A DNA stretch of 64,000 nucleotides. Origin: Salarchaeum japonicum (GTDB lineage Archaea; Halobacteriota; Halobacteria; Halobacteriales; Halobacteriaceae). Positions within the stretch are counted from its first letter, which is position 1. The number at the start of each line of letters is the position of its first letter. This document shows, one piece after another, positions 1 through 8,628 of this stretch. The stretch is taken from contig NZ_CP085324.1 of NCBI RefSeq assembly GCF_020614395.1, positions 62,001 through 126,000 of the forward strand, given 5' to 3'. Under the pieces are notes generated by a model. It was not told the DNA's origin, did no database searches, and saw only the letters and a list, made by a program, of their open reading frames with translations. Position numbers and translations under genes: made by a program.

Positions 1-571
1 TCTCGATTTCGCGGTCGGCGACGTTGTCCTGCTCCGCCACGACCAGTCCCGCCTCCCGGAAGTTCCGCCGGTAGTCCTCGCGACTCCACCGCGTCATCTC
101 GACGCTGATGGAGTCCTGCCAGGCGTGCGAGTACGTGTTCTCCTCGTAGTAGTTCACCGCGCAGTAGAACGTCCCGCCCGGACGCAGCACCCGCCGCACC
201 TCCGCCAGCGTCTCCAGGGGGTCGGCCGAGTAGTAGAACGCCTCCATCGAGAACACGTGGTCGACGCTGTCCGTCGCGAACGGCAGACTCCCGAAGTCGC
301 CCACGACGTACCCGACGCGGTCGTCCTCGGTGTACGAGCGCGCGTTCCGCGCCATCTCCGGCGCGCCGTCCAGGCCGTACGCCCGCCCCACGTCGCGCTG
401 GCGGAGCGCGCGGAGCGCGTACCCGCTCCCCGTCCCGAGGTCGAGCACCGTGTCGCCCGCCTCGACCGGCATCCGCGCGAGCACGTGCTTCGCCGTGTGC
501 CAGTGTCGCTCCTCCATGCCCTTATCGCGGCCCGACGCCGCCCACTCGTCGAACTCCTCGCGAACGCTCAT
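1..571 (-). CDS. SAM-dependent methyltransferase, C-terminus cut by window edge
   Basis: Class I S-adenosylmethionine methyltransferase; substrate unknown. From the ATG at 571 the frame stays open to base 1, so about 190 residues are visible and the C-terminus lies outside. The SAM-binding glycine motif VLDLGTGSG is at residues 42-50, followed by an acidic residue at the end of strand 2 (YGLDGAPEMA) and a motif-IV-like segment (DHVFSMEAFYYSADP) typical of ubiE/arsM-like methyltransferases. It is transcribed away from the gene at 767. A TATA-like element near 595-602 on the minus strand sits about 27 nt before the start codon, consistent with a leaderless mRNA. The fold is clear, the substrate is not. 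Confidence 0.85.
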   Translation of the reverse strand, partial: MSVREEFDEWAASGRDKGMEERHWHTAKHVLARMPVEAGDTVLDLGTGSGYALRALRQRDVGRAYGLDGAPEMARNARSYTEDDRVGYVVGDFGSLPFATDSVDHVFSMEAFYYSADPLETLAEVRRVLRPGGTFYCAVNYYEENTYSHAWQDSISVEMTRWSREDYRRNFREAGLVVAEQDNVADREIE

Positions 572-611
572 ACCAAGGGAAGGAGGAGTGGACAAGTATC
601 GGTTGTGGTGT

Positions 612-642
612 CGGAGAGCACGAACAGCGAGAGTGCTCTCCG
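612..642. repeat. perfect 10-bp inverted repeat between divergent genes
   Basis: cggagagcac (612-621) and gtgctctccg (633-642) are perfect complements around an 11-nt loop. Both neighbouring genes start in this gap (571 minus, 767 plus), so it is not at a gene end. It could be an operator or part of a degenerate dispersed repeat; the rest of 643-735 holds GAACGAGCGAG-type sequence common between haloarchaeal genes. Confidence 0.5.
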
Positions 643-766
643 AATAAGCGAGCGGGGAACGGAGTGACCCGCGAACAGGATAACTCGAACAGCGTGAGAG
701 TCCGCCGAACGAGCGAGCGCCGCTGGGCGTCGAAAGTGCCTTTTGGGTGGTGGTTCTGTGGCTGGT

Positions 767-1204
767 ATGGTCGGGCGAGGGAAGCGGTACGCGTTGGCTG
801 ACACGGCCCAGCAGGTGGTGGGCGGGTTCCTGTTGGCGGGGCCGTTCGTGGTGACGGAGGAGGTGTGGGTGCTCGCGGGAGGGATGCGGTGGTATCACGT
901 GCTCGTGACGGTGCTCATCGTGTCGGGTATCGGGTACGGCGCGCTGTACAAGGCGGACGACGACCGCGACCCGGACAGGGAGGCGGAGGTCGGTGGGGTG
1001 CCGGTGCGGTTCCTCAGCCTCCTGCTCGTCGCGTTCGGGTCGGTGTTGGTGTTGGCGTTCGCGTTCGGCGCGCCCTCGACGTTCGCGGAGGCGGCGGGCG
1101 TGGCGGCGGAGCCAGTGGCGCTCGCGGCGCTCACGTTGAAGGCGACGTGCGTCGGCGCTATCTTCTCCGTGGTCGGCGCGGCCACCGCCGACTCCGTCTT
1201 TTAA
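767..1204 (+). CDS. DUF2391-like integral membrane protein
   Basis: Small membrane protein of 145 residues with about four hydrophobic segments (roughly residues 15-35, 42-62, 83-103 and 117-140) and a short acidic loop DDDRDPDREAE between segments 2 and 3. Length and pattern fit the DUF2391/TIGR02587 family of putative integral membrane proteins, whose function is unknown. The ATG at 767 is preferred over an in-frame TTG at 743 because a TATA-like cctttt lies about 27 nt upstream. It is monocistronic between a divergent methyltransferase and the surface protein gene. The family assignment is from memory and moderately certain. Confidence 0.75.
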   Translation: MVGRGKRYALADTAQQVVGGFLLAGPFVVTEEVWVLAGGMRWYHVLVTVLIVSGIGYGALYKADDDRDPDREAEVGGVPVRFLSLLLVAFGSVLVLAFAFGAPSTFAEAAGVAAEPVALAALTLKATCVGAIFSVVGAATADSVF

Positions 1205-1209
1205 ACCAC

Positions 1210-1230
1210 CCTGATTTTTCGGTTTTCGGC
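1210..1230 (+). terminator. T-rich terminator candidate
   Basis: Just after the stop at 1204 come two short T runs (atttttc, gttttc), the usual form of archaeal intrinsic termination. No stable hairpin is seen. Confidence 0.35.
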
Positions 1231-1336
1231 GACGTAAACTCCACACGCACGTACGGCCCGATATCAGCGGCCACAACGTTCAAGAGTGGTAAATCGGCGA
1301 GAAGGCCTTTCCGTGTGAGTGGCGTCCAACTGACAA

Positions 1337-4333
1337 ATGACTCACCGAAGTGGGCGAGCCGCCGTACTCGCCCTCGCCGCGATGCTCGTCGTCGCCCCCA
1401 TCGCGACGAGCATCGCCGCGCAGAGCGCGGCCGCGGCGACCGGCGACACCGACCCGGTCGTGAAGTTCGCGTACGTCGATAGCAGTTCGGGGAACGTTAC
1501 GCTCGCGACGGCGTCCGGCGACACGATAGACATGGGCGTGAGCGCGGAAATCGTCGGTCGCGCCGCGAACCTCGACGACGACTACTACGTCGAGGTTCCG
1601 TACGTCAACGAGAACAACGAACTCCGCGCCATCGACCGCACCGGCGAGGACGTGTTGCTCGCCGACCAGGCGAAGAAGTCGAAGACCAAGGTCGCCGTCG
1701 GTGACTTCGACGGCGACGGCACGAACTCCGTCTACTACGCGAGGGAGACGTCCACGAGCGGCGGGGACTTCCTGATGCGCGTGAACTATTCGAGCGCCGG
1801 GTCGCCCCAGTTCGTCACCGACGACTTCGAAGTCGAGGCCGCGGTGGGCGTCGGGAACTTCTCGGCCGACGCGGGCGACGAACTCGCGTTGGTCGGGCAG
1901 GCGTCCGGCCAGGTGATGGTGTGGGACGGCTCCAGTTCGACCCGCCTGAGCGATAAGAACCCCTCGAACCCCGGCGCAATCGGCGCACCCCGAGACTTCG
2001 ACGGGGACGGCACGGCGAGCGTGCCGATAGTGGACGGGAGCGGGAACGTGCGGTTGCTGTACGCGAACGGAACCTCCGAGAGCATCCACGCGGGCGCGAA
2101 GAAAGACCCAATCGCGGCGGTGGACTGGGCCGGAGACGCGACGCCCGAACTCCTCTACCTCCAGTCGAACTCGCCAGCGAACCTCGCGTACACGTACCTG
2201 AACGGTACCGCGGACACCGTGACGCTCGACGGGAGCGAAGTCAATCCCGCGCTCGGCGCGGGCGTCGCGGCCGCCGCGGACACCGACGAACCCCTCGAAT
2301 TCTCGAACTTCTCCGTGACGAACGAGTCGAACAGTCTACGGGTGTCGTTCGACGCGACCGAAGACCTCCAGTCGGTCTCGGTGACCGTCTCGGGGCCGGA
2401 CGGCACCGACCTGTCGCTCTCGGACTTCGACGAGGTGTCGTTGAGCGGTGACTACACGTACGTCGCGAACTACACGCCGGTCGCGGACGGGACGTACGAG
2501 GGGACGCTCGAATCCGGGACGGCGATGGACGGCGACGCGGCGAGTCCTGGCGTGACGGACAGCGCGACGATCGACCGGATGTTCGACGTGACGAACCTGA
2601 ACGCGACCGCCGCGCCCGGCCAGGACGTGAACGTCTCGTTCGAGGCGACCGACGCGCTCGACTCGCTGACGCTCACCGTTGACGGCGCGGAGAACGCGAC
2701 CCTCGACCTCGACAATTTCTCGACGAGCGATTCGAGCGCGCCCTACGTCTACAACGGCACGTACGACGGGAGCAGTGACGGGAACTACACCGTGACGTTC
2801 GACTCCGCGACCTCGCCCGAGGGGACGGACGACGACGACCTCGTGGACGAGGTGACTATCGACCAGGTGTTCCGGACGTGGAACTTCACGCTCGCGAACG
2901 AGTCCGGGAAGCTCGGCGTGTCGTTCGAGGCGGACGAGCGGTTGAGCGCGACCACCGTCGATATCACGGGGCCGTCGAACCGCACGCTCGGCGTGGACGA
3001 CTTCTCGGTGAGCGACACGGACGACGGCTACCGGTACGGGACGGCGTACGTTCCGGACGCGAACGGCGAGTACAACGGCACGCTCGCGTCCGCGACCTCG
3101 CTCGACGGACAGGAGACGAGTCCCGGGTACGAGGACAACGCCACCATCGACCGCGGATTCACGGTCTGGAACCTCACGCTGAACACGACCGCGGACGGCG
3201 ACCTCCGGTTCGGGTTCAACTCGACCGCGGGCGTGGAGAGCGCGTCGCTCGGCCTCTCGGGCGCGGAGAACGAGACCCTCGACAGGAGCGACCTCGACGA
3301 AATCTCGTCCAGCGACCCCTACCGGTACGAGGGGACGCACGCGGTGGCGACGGACGGGAACTACACGCTCGCGCTCGACTCGGCGTCCACGGGGGTGAAC
3401 ACGTTCGACGGGACGCTCACGGCGAACGCGACGCGGAACCAGACCGGCGTCGCGCTGGTGAACGCGACCCTGCGTGACGCGACGAACGCCGACGGTATCG
3501 TGAACGCCTCCGACGCGGTGACCATCACCGCGAACGCGACGGGTGACGTGGGGAGCGTGACCGCGGACGCGTCCGCGTTCGGCGCGGGCACGGTCGAACT
3601 CACGCACGCGAGCGGCGACACGTACACCGCGACCGTGGGCGTCGATGCGGACGACACCGCCGGGAACGAGACCGCCACCGTCACCGCCCGCGACGGCCAG
3701 GGCGCGGTCGCGACCGACACCTCGGGCGACATCCTGCTCGACGCGGTCGCCCCGACCGTCGCCGTCGGCGCGAACCGCACCGTCGATGTCGGGGAGTCCG
3801 TGACGTTCGCGCCGGACACCGCGAGCGACGACGCGTCCGGCGTCGCCGACTACACGTGGAACCTCGGCCCCGCGGTCGCGGACAACCGCACGACCACGTA
3901 CGCCTACGAGACCGCCGGAACGTACACGGTCAGCCTCGCGGTCACCGACGACGCCGGGAACACCGAAACCGCCGCCCTCACCGTGACCGTCACCGCCGAC
4001 ACCACCACGGACACGCCCACGGAGACGACCACCACGGAGACGGCGACCGACGAATCCACCACGACGACGGCGACCGCGACAACGACCACGACCACGGTGA
4101 CGACGACGGACGGCGCGCCGGCTGCGACGGCGGACGACACGACCACCACGACCGCCGCGACGACGACCGCCGCGACGGCAACGACGACGACCACGACGGC
4201 TGCCGCCACGTCCACGACCGACACCGACCCGAACGCGACGAGCACGGAATCCACGGCGAGCGTGCCCGGGTTCGGCGTCGTCGTCGCAGTCCTCGCGCTC
4301 CTCGGCGTCGCGCTGCTCGCGCGCCGCGACTGA
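1337..4333 (+). CDS. PGF-CTERM surface protein with FG-GAP-like, four-repeat and PKD regions
   Basis: Predicted exported cell-surface protein of 998 residues. A signal peptide covers about residues 1-35. Residues 35-310 contain DFDGDG motifs typical of FG-GAP/VCBS propeller repeats. Residues about 320-695 hold four tandem Ig-like units of roughly 95-100 residues, recognisable by the pattern VSFxA...GxY.GTL..AT..D. Then comes a Big-like region and a PKD-type domain (ending YAYETAGTYTVSLAVTDDAGN). A Thr-rich spacer (about 880-960) precedes the C-terminal PGFG motif, a hydrophobic helix and RRD: a PGF-CTERM signal for archaeosortase processing and lipid attachment. N-x-S/T sequons are very abundant, so heavy N-glycosylation is likely. 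The ligand or partner is unknown. A long antisense reading frame over the Thr tract is a GC artefact. Confidence 0.88.
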   Translation: MTHRSGRAAVLALAAMLVVAPIATSIAAQSAAAATGDTDPVVKFAYVDSSSGNVTLATASGDTIDMGVSAEIVGRAANLDDDYYVEVPYVNENNELRAIDRTGEDVLLADQAKKSKTKVAVGDFDGDGTNSVYYARETSTSGGDFLMRVNYSSAGSPQFVTDDFEVEAAVGVGNFSADAGDELALVGQASGQVMVWDGSSSTRLSDKNPSNPGAIGAPRDFDGDGTASVPIVDGSGNVRLLYANGTSESIHAGAKKDPIAAVDWAGDATPELLYLQSNSPANLAYTYLNGTADTVTLDGSEVNPALGAGVAAAADTDEPLEFSNFSVTNESNSLRVSFDATEDLQSVSVTVSGPDGTDLSLSDFDEVSLSGDYTYVANYTPVADGTYEGTLESGTAMDGDAASPGVTDSATIDRMFDVTNLNATAAPGQDVNVSFEATDALDSLTLTVDGAENATLDLDNFSTSDSSAPYVYNGTYDGSSDGNYTVTFDSATSPEGTDDDDLVDEVTIDQVFRTWNFTLANESGKLGVSFEADERLSATTVDITGPSNRTLGVDDFSVSDTDDGYRYGTAYVPDANGEYNGTLASATSLDGQETSPGYEDNATIDRGFTVWNLTLNTTADGDLRFGFNSTAGVESASLGLSGAENETLDRSDLDEISSSDPYRYEGTHAVATDGNYTLALDSASTGVNTFDGTLTANATRNQTGVALVNATLRDATNADGIVNASDAVTITANATGDVGSVTADASAFGAGTVELTHASGDTYTATVGVDADDTAGNETATVTARDGQGAVATDTSGDILLDAVAPTVAVGANRTVDVGESVTFAPDTASDDASGVADYTWNLGPAVADNRTTTYAYETAGTYTVSLAVTDDAGNTETAALTVTVTADTTTDTPTETTTTETATDESTTTTATATTTTTTVTTTDGAPAATADDTTTTTAATTTAATATTTTTTAAATSTTDTDPNATSTESTASVPGFGVVVAVLALLGVALLARRD

Positions 4334-4351
4334 CGCCGCGAACCCAACCGA

Positions 4352-4541
4352 CGTTTCGGTGGGCGCGGCGCTCACGTTCCACTTTTTCCACCCTCCCGCT
4401 GGTCGGGCGCAAAACCTGGAGGAAAAATCCCGGCGTTTCGGTGGGCGCGGCGCTCACGTTCCACTTTTTCCACCCTCCCGCTGGTCGGGCGCAAAACCTG
4501 GAGGAAAAATCCCGGCGTTTCGGTGGGCGCGGCGCTTACGT
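4352..4541. repeat. 82-bp exact tandem repeat, two copies plus a partial third
   Basis: Copies occupy 4352-4433 and 4434-4515 and I find no difference between them. A third copy starts at 4516 and matches for about 25 bp (to 4541) except for ctcacg becoming cttacg. Each unit contains a T run (actttttcc) and aggaaaaatccc. The period is not a multiple of three and no gene spans it. The altered base in the third copy lies in the TATA position of uvrB. Confidence 0.92.
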
Positions 4542-4542
4542 T
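4533..4542 (+). promoter_or_regulatory. TATA-like box of uvrB within the third repeat copy
   Basis: gcttacgttt is centred about 28 nt before the uvrB ATG, the usual leaderless distance here. The matching position in copies 1 and 2 reads gctcacgttc, so the promoter-like form exists only in the last copy. Confidence 0.4.
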
Positions 4543-4564
4543 TCTTCGTCCCCATGAATCGGTA

Positions 4565-6616
4565 ATGAGTGATTCCGAGGGTGCGTTGCAGCCGGACCGG
4601 CCGGACGCGGAGCAGCCGTTTCGGGTGGACGCGCCGTTCGACCCCGCGGGCGACCAGCCCGAGGCCATCGAGCAGTTGGCGGCGGGGTTCGAGAACGGCG
4701 TGGACAAGCAGACGCTGCTCGGGGTGACTGGGTCGGGGAAGACGAACACCGTCTCGTGGACTATCGAGGAGATTCAGAAGCCGACGCTGGTCATCGCGCA
4801 CAACAAGACGCTCGCCGCGCAGTTGTACGAGGAGTTCAAGAACCTCTTCCCGGATAATGCAGTAGAATACTTCGTCTCCTACTACGACTACTATCAGCCG
4901 GAGGCGTACGTCGAGCAGACGGACACGTACATCGACAAGGACGCGTCCGTGAACGAAGAGATCGACCGCTTGCGGCACTCCGCGACGCGGTCGCTTCTCA
5001 CGCGGGACGACGTCATCGTGGTGGCGTCCGTGTCCGCCATCTACGGGCTGGGCGACCCGTCGAACTACGTGGACATGAGCCTCGAACTCGCCCGCGGACA
5101 GGAGATAGACCGGGACGAACTCCTGGGGCGGCTCGTAGACCTCAACTACGAGCGCAACGACGTGGACTTCACGCAGGGCACGTTCAGGGTGCGCGGGGAC
5201 ACGGTCGAAATCTTCCCGATGTACGGTCGGTACGCCGTCCGCGTGGAGTTCTGGGGCGACGAAATCGACACGCTCCGCAAAATCGACCCGTTGGAGGGTG
5301 AGGTGCAGTCGGAGGAACCCGCGGTGCTCGTCCACCCGGCGGAGCACTACTCGATTCCCGAACAGCGTCTGGAGAACGCCGTCGAGCGCATTGAGTCGGA
5401 CATGGAAGACCGCGTCGAGTACTTCGAGCGGCAGGGCGACCTCCTCGCCGCCCAGCGCATCGAGGAGCGCACGACGTTCGACCTCGAAATGCTCCGGGAG
5501 GCCGGGTACTGCTCGGGCATCGAGAACTACACGCTCTACTTCTCCGACCGCGAGCAGGGCGACGCGCCCTACACCCTCCTCGACTACTTCCCCGACGACT
5601 TCCTCACGGTCATCGACGAGTCACACCGAACCGTCCCCCAAATCAAGGGCCAGCTCGCGGGCGACAAGTCCCGGAAGGAGAGCCTGGTCGAGAACGGCTT
5701 CCGCCTGCCGACGGCGTACGAGAACCGCCCCCTCTCCTTCGAGGAGTTCGAGGAGAAGACCGACCAGACGCTGTACGTGTCCGCGACGCCGAGCGACTAC
5801 GAGCGCGACGTGTCCGGGAACGTCGTGGAACAGATCGTCCGCCCGACCTACCTCGTCGACCCGAAGGTGGAGGTGTCGCCCGCGGACGGCCAGATAGAGG
5901 ACTTGATGGAGCGCATCCAGAACCGGGCGGAGCGCGACGAGCGCGTGCTCGTCACGACGCTCACGAAGCGCATGGCCGAAGACCTCACCGAGTACTTAGA
6001 GGAGGCCGGGGTGGCCGTGGAGTACATGCACGACGAGACGGACACGCTCGAACGGCACGAACTCGTCCGCGGCCTCCGACTGGGCGAGTTCGACGTGCTC
6101 GTGGGTATCAACCTCCTCCGGGAGGGATTGGACATCCCGGAGGTGTCGCTCGTGGGGATTCTGGACGCCGACCAGCAGGGGTTCCTGCGCTCGCGCACCA
6201 GCCTGATTCAGACGATGGGACGGGCCGCGCGGAACGTGAACGGCGAGGTCGTCCTGTACGCGGACGAGACGACGGACGCGATGGCGGACGCCATCGACGA
6301 AACCCAGCGCCGCCGGAGAATCCAGGAGGAGTTCAACGAGGAGCACGGCACGACCCCGACGACGATAGAGAAGGCGGTGTCGGAGACGAACCTCCCCGGC
6401 GCGAAGACCGACACGAGCGACGTGACCGGCGACGGCCCCGCCACCGAGGCGGAGGCACGGGAACGCATCGAGGTCCTGGAGGAGCGGATGCGGGAGGCCG
6501 CGGACAACCTCGAATTCGAACTCGCGGCGGACATCCGCGACCGCGTGCGCGACCTCCGGGAGGAGTGGGACTTCGAGACGAAGGACGCCGGCGTCGAACC
6601 CGAGGCGGACTGGTAG
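4565..6616 (+). CDS. uvrB: UvrABC system protein B
   Basis: Damage-recognition helicase of nucleotide excision repair: loads with UvrA, verifies the lesion and recruits UvrC. 683 residues, full length for the family. Walker A GVTGSGKT is at residues 53-60, the UvrB beta-hairpin with its aromatic cluster [14 protein letters not shown]-like segment at about 102-116, the DEAD-type motif VIDESH near 350, helicase motif VI in the segment QTMGRAARN near 555, and the C-terminal UVR motif (UvrC contact) at about 630-665. ATG 4565 is chosen because conserved sequence starts soon after it; the in-frame extension to 4523 runs into the upstream repeat. UvrC is encoded in the same window (15778-17514). 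Confidence 0.97.
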   Translation: MSDSEGALQPDRPDAEQPFRVDAPFDPAGDQPEAIEQLAAGFENGVDKQTLLGVTGSGKTNTVSWTIEEIQKPTLVIAHNKTLAAQLYEEFKNLFPDNAVEYFVSYYDYYQPEAYVEQTDTYIDKDASVNEEIDRLRHSATRSLLTRDDVIVVASVSAIYGLGDPSNYVDMSLELARGQEIDRDELLGRLVDLNYERNDVDFTQGTFRVRGDTVEIFPMYGRYAVRVEFWGDEIDTLRKIDPLEGEVQSEEPAVLVHPAEHYSIPEQRLENAVERIESDMEDRVEYFERQGDLLAAQRIEERTTFDLEMLREAGYCSGIENYTLYFSDREQGDAPYTLLDYFPDDFLTVIDESHRTVPQIKGQLAGDKSRKESLVENGFRLPTAYENRPLSFEEFEEKTDQTLYVSATPSDYERDVSGNVVEQIVRPTYLVDPKVEVSPADGQIEDLMERIQNRAERDERVLVTTLTKRMAEDLTEYLEEAGVAVEYMHDETDTLERHELVRGLRLGEFDVLVGINLLREGLDIPEVSLVGILDADQQGFLRSRTSLIQTMGRAARNVNGEVVLYADETTDAMADAIDETQRRRRIQEEFNEEHGTTPTTIEKAVSETNLPGAKTDTSDVTGDGPATEAEARERIEVLEERMREAADNLEFELAADIRDRVRDLREEWDFETKDAGVEPEADW

Positions 6617-6654
6617 TCCGGTGGATTGATAGGCCGACTCACCAATCCCCGGGT

Positions 6655-7629
6655 GTGTCCGCCCTCCAGACAACGTCGCTGACGAAGCGGTTCGGCGAGT
6701 TCGTCGCCGTGGACGGCATCGACCTCGACGTCGAATCCGGTGAAGTGTACGGCTTCCTCGGGCCGAACGGCGCGGGGAAGTCCACCACTATCGACATGCT
6801 CCTCGGGTTTCTCGACCCGAGCGAGGGGAGCGCGACCGTGCTTGGCCACGACGCAACCCGGGAGTCCCGGGCGGTTCGCCAGCGCACCGGCCTCCTGCCG
6901 GACGGCCTCGAACTCTACGAGAACCTCACGGGCCGCGAGCACGTCGCGTCCGCCATCGAGACGAAAGGCGCGAACGACGACCCCGACGAACTCATCGAGC
7001 GCGTCGGTCTCGCGCCGGAGGCCGCGCGCCGCCGCACCGGCGGGTACTCGAAGGGGATGAAACAGCGCCTCGGCCTCGCCATCGCGCTCGTCGGCGACCC
7101 CGACCTCCTCGTGCTCGACGAACCGTCGTCCGGCCTCGACCCCGAGGGCATCAAGCGCCTCCGCCGCATCGTCGAGGCGGAAGCCGACCGCGGCGCGACC
7201 GTCTTCTTCTCCAGTCACATCCTCGAACAGGTGGAGAAGGTCTGCGATAGGGTGGGCATCATGAGCGGCGGCGAACTCGTCGCCGTGGACACCATCGACA
7301 ACCTCCGCGCGGAACTCAGCGCGGAGTCCGTCATCGAGGCGGACGTGGACGGCGCGCCGAACCTCGCATCCGTCGAGGCCGTCGAGGGCGTGACCGCCGT
7401 CAGCGAGCGCGGCGACACTGTCGAACTCACCGTGAATCGCCCCGCGGCGAAGATGCCGGCGCTCCGCGCGCTCGACGACACCGCGCCCGTCGTGGACGTG
7501 ACCATCGACGACGCGTCCCTCGAAACCCTCTTCGAGCGGTACACGAACGGCGACGAGACGCCCGCGACCACCGGCGACGAGACGGCGGAGGAGAGCGCGC
7601 CCGCGGACGCCGGGGGTGAGTCGGCGTGA
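6655..7629 (+). CDS. ABC-2 type exporter, ATP-binding subunit
   Basis: ATPase of an ABC-2 efflux system, 324 residues. Walker A GPNGAGKST (36-44), signature YSKGMKQR (about 130), Walker B VLDEPSSGLD (about 150) and the switch His in FFSSH are all present. The C-terminal ~100 residues form the regulatory extension typical of CcmA/NatA-like subunits. The GTG at 6655 is chosen because the preceding in-frame residues overlap uvrB. The permease starts 4 nt inside the stop (GTGA), so the two are translationally coupled. It is clearly paralogous to the ATPase at 21279. Substrate unknown. Confidence 0.92.
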   Translation: MSALQTTSLTKRFGEFVAVDGIDLDVESGEVYGFLGPNGAGKSTTIDMLLGFLDPSEGSATVLGHDATRESRAVRQRTGLLPDGLELYENLTGREHVASAIETKGANDDPDELIERVGLAPEAARRRTGGYSKGMKQRLGLAIALVGDPDLLVLDEPSSGLDPEGIKRLRRIVEAEADRGATVFFSSHILEQVEKVCDRVGIMSGGELVAVDTIDNLRAELSAESVIEADVDGAPNLASVEAVEGVTAVSERGDTVELTVNRPAAKMPALRALDDTAPVVDVTIDDASLETLFERYTNGDETPATTGDETAEESAPADAGGESA

Positions 7630-8474
7630 GCCTCCGCACCGTCGCGCGCGACGACCTGAAGAACGCCGCGCGGTCGTACGTCGTGCTCGGCGTCGTCGGC
7701 GTGTTCGCCGCGCTCGTCGCGCTCGTGTTCGTCTCCGAGCGCAACATCTACCCCGACCCCTACCGGACGCTGTTCGACGTGTCATTCATGACGTTCCTCG
7801 TGTTCCCGCTGTTCGTCGCGCCGCTCTCCTACCTCGCCGTCGCGGGCGACCGGGAGTCCGGCGTCGTCAAGTACGTGCTCGGCCTCCCGAACTCCCGGCT
7901 CTCGTACGTCCTCGGGAAGTTCGCGTCCCGCGCGAGCGTCACGCTCGGCGCGGTCGTCGTCGCCCTCCTCGTCGGGTTCGTCGTCGCGCTCGCGACGTTC
8001 GAGAACGCGCCGAACCTCGGCCGGTTCGCCACGTTCGCCGGGGTGTCCGCGCTCTACGGCGTGTCGCTCACCGGCCTGTTCGTCGGCGTGTCCGCCGCGA
8101 CCAGGCGTCGCTCCCGGGCGATGCTCGGCGTGTTCGGCGCGTACTTCCTGCTCGTCCCGTTCTGGTTCGGGTTCCTCCCCATCGTCAACATCGGCACCGT
8201 CCTCGACGCCGTCGCGACCACGTTCGGCACCACCGTCACCGAGTCCACGCGGTCGTTCGTCAACGCGCTCTCCCCCGCGACCGCCTACCTCTACGCCACC
8301 GAACCCGTCTACAGCGGCGTCACCGACCAGTACCCGCAACTCGCGGGGACGTTCGGCGGCGAGTCGTCCCGCATCGAAGCCCAGCTCTGGTTCAACGTCC
8401 TCACGATGGCCGCGTGGGGCGCGCTCGGCCTGCTCGCCGGCTACGCGTCCTTCCGGCGCTCCGAACTCGGGTAG
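7626..8474 (+). CDS. ABC-2 type exporter, permease subunit
   Basis: Membrane partner of the preceding ATPase, 282 residues with about six hydrophobic segments. The early sequence AGDRESGVVKYVLGLPNSR is the hallmark of ABC-2 permeases, in which a short amphipathic stretch between TM2 and TM3 contacts the ATPase. The start is a GTG overlapping the upstream stop by 4 nt. Together the pair forms a minimal exporter; the substrate cannot be read from sequence. Confidence 0.9.
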   Translation: MSLRTVARDDLKNAARSYVVLGVVGVFAALVALVFVSERNIYPDPYRTLFDVSFMTFLVFPLFVAPLSYLAVAGDRESGVVKYVLGLPNSRLSYVLGKFASRASVTLGAVVVALLVGFVVALATFENAPNLGRFATFAGVSALYGVSLTGLFVGVSAATRRRSRAMLGVFGAYFLLVPFWFGFLPIVNIGTVLDAVATTFGTTVTESTRSFVNALSPATAYLYATEPVYSGVTDQYPQLAGTFGGESSRIEAQLWFNVLTMAAWGALGLLAGYASFRRSELG

Positions 8475-8490
8475 ACTCGTCAGGCCTCGC

Positions 8491-8510
8491 CCGTATATCA
8501 AGACTTTTCC
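8491..8510 (+). promoter_or_regulatory. candidate promoter for the tiny ORF-tauE-usp unit
   Basis: gtatatcaag (centre about 8496) and aagactttt (about 8505) are the only AT-rich stretches before the small ORF at 8536. Either would place transcription start within about 15 nt of that ATG. Confidence 0.45.
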
Positions 8511-8535
8511 ACCGAAACGGGTGTATAGGCTTGCT

Positions 8536-8628
8536 ATGTCGAGTACGAGTATCCCCCGAGAGGCGCAGGTGGCGAACCCCGGGCGCGTTCGCGTTCCCGC
8601 ACCGAGTCGCCGCGAGGTGTTCACATAG
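8536..8628 (+). CDS. 30-residue ORF abutting the TauE permease gene
   Basis: ATG at 8536 opens a 30-codon frame whose TAG (8626-8628) is immediately followed by the ATG of the permease, with no spacer. The peptide begins MSSTSIPREAQVANP and is basic and Pro/Arg-containing, without a membrane helix. Direct stop-start abutment behind a promoter-like element suggests it is translated and couples initiation of the downstream gene. I do not recognise a family; it may be a leader peptide or a real small protein. Confidence 0.5.
   Translation: MSSTSIPREAQVANPGRVRVPAPSRREVFT

Noticed and set aside
2336-4375. 679-residue minus-strand frame over the surface protein gene
   Set aside because: Arg/Gly/Val-rich antisense shadow of a GC-rich gene with no signal, motif or promoter.
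4352-4541. CRISPR array
   Set aside because: Direct copies abut without spacers, and no cas gene is present.
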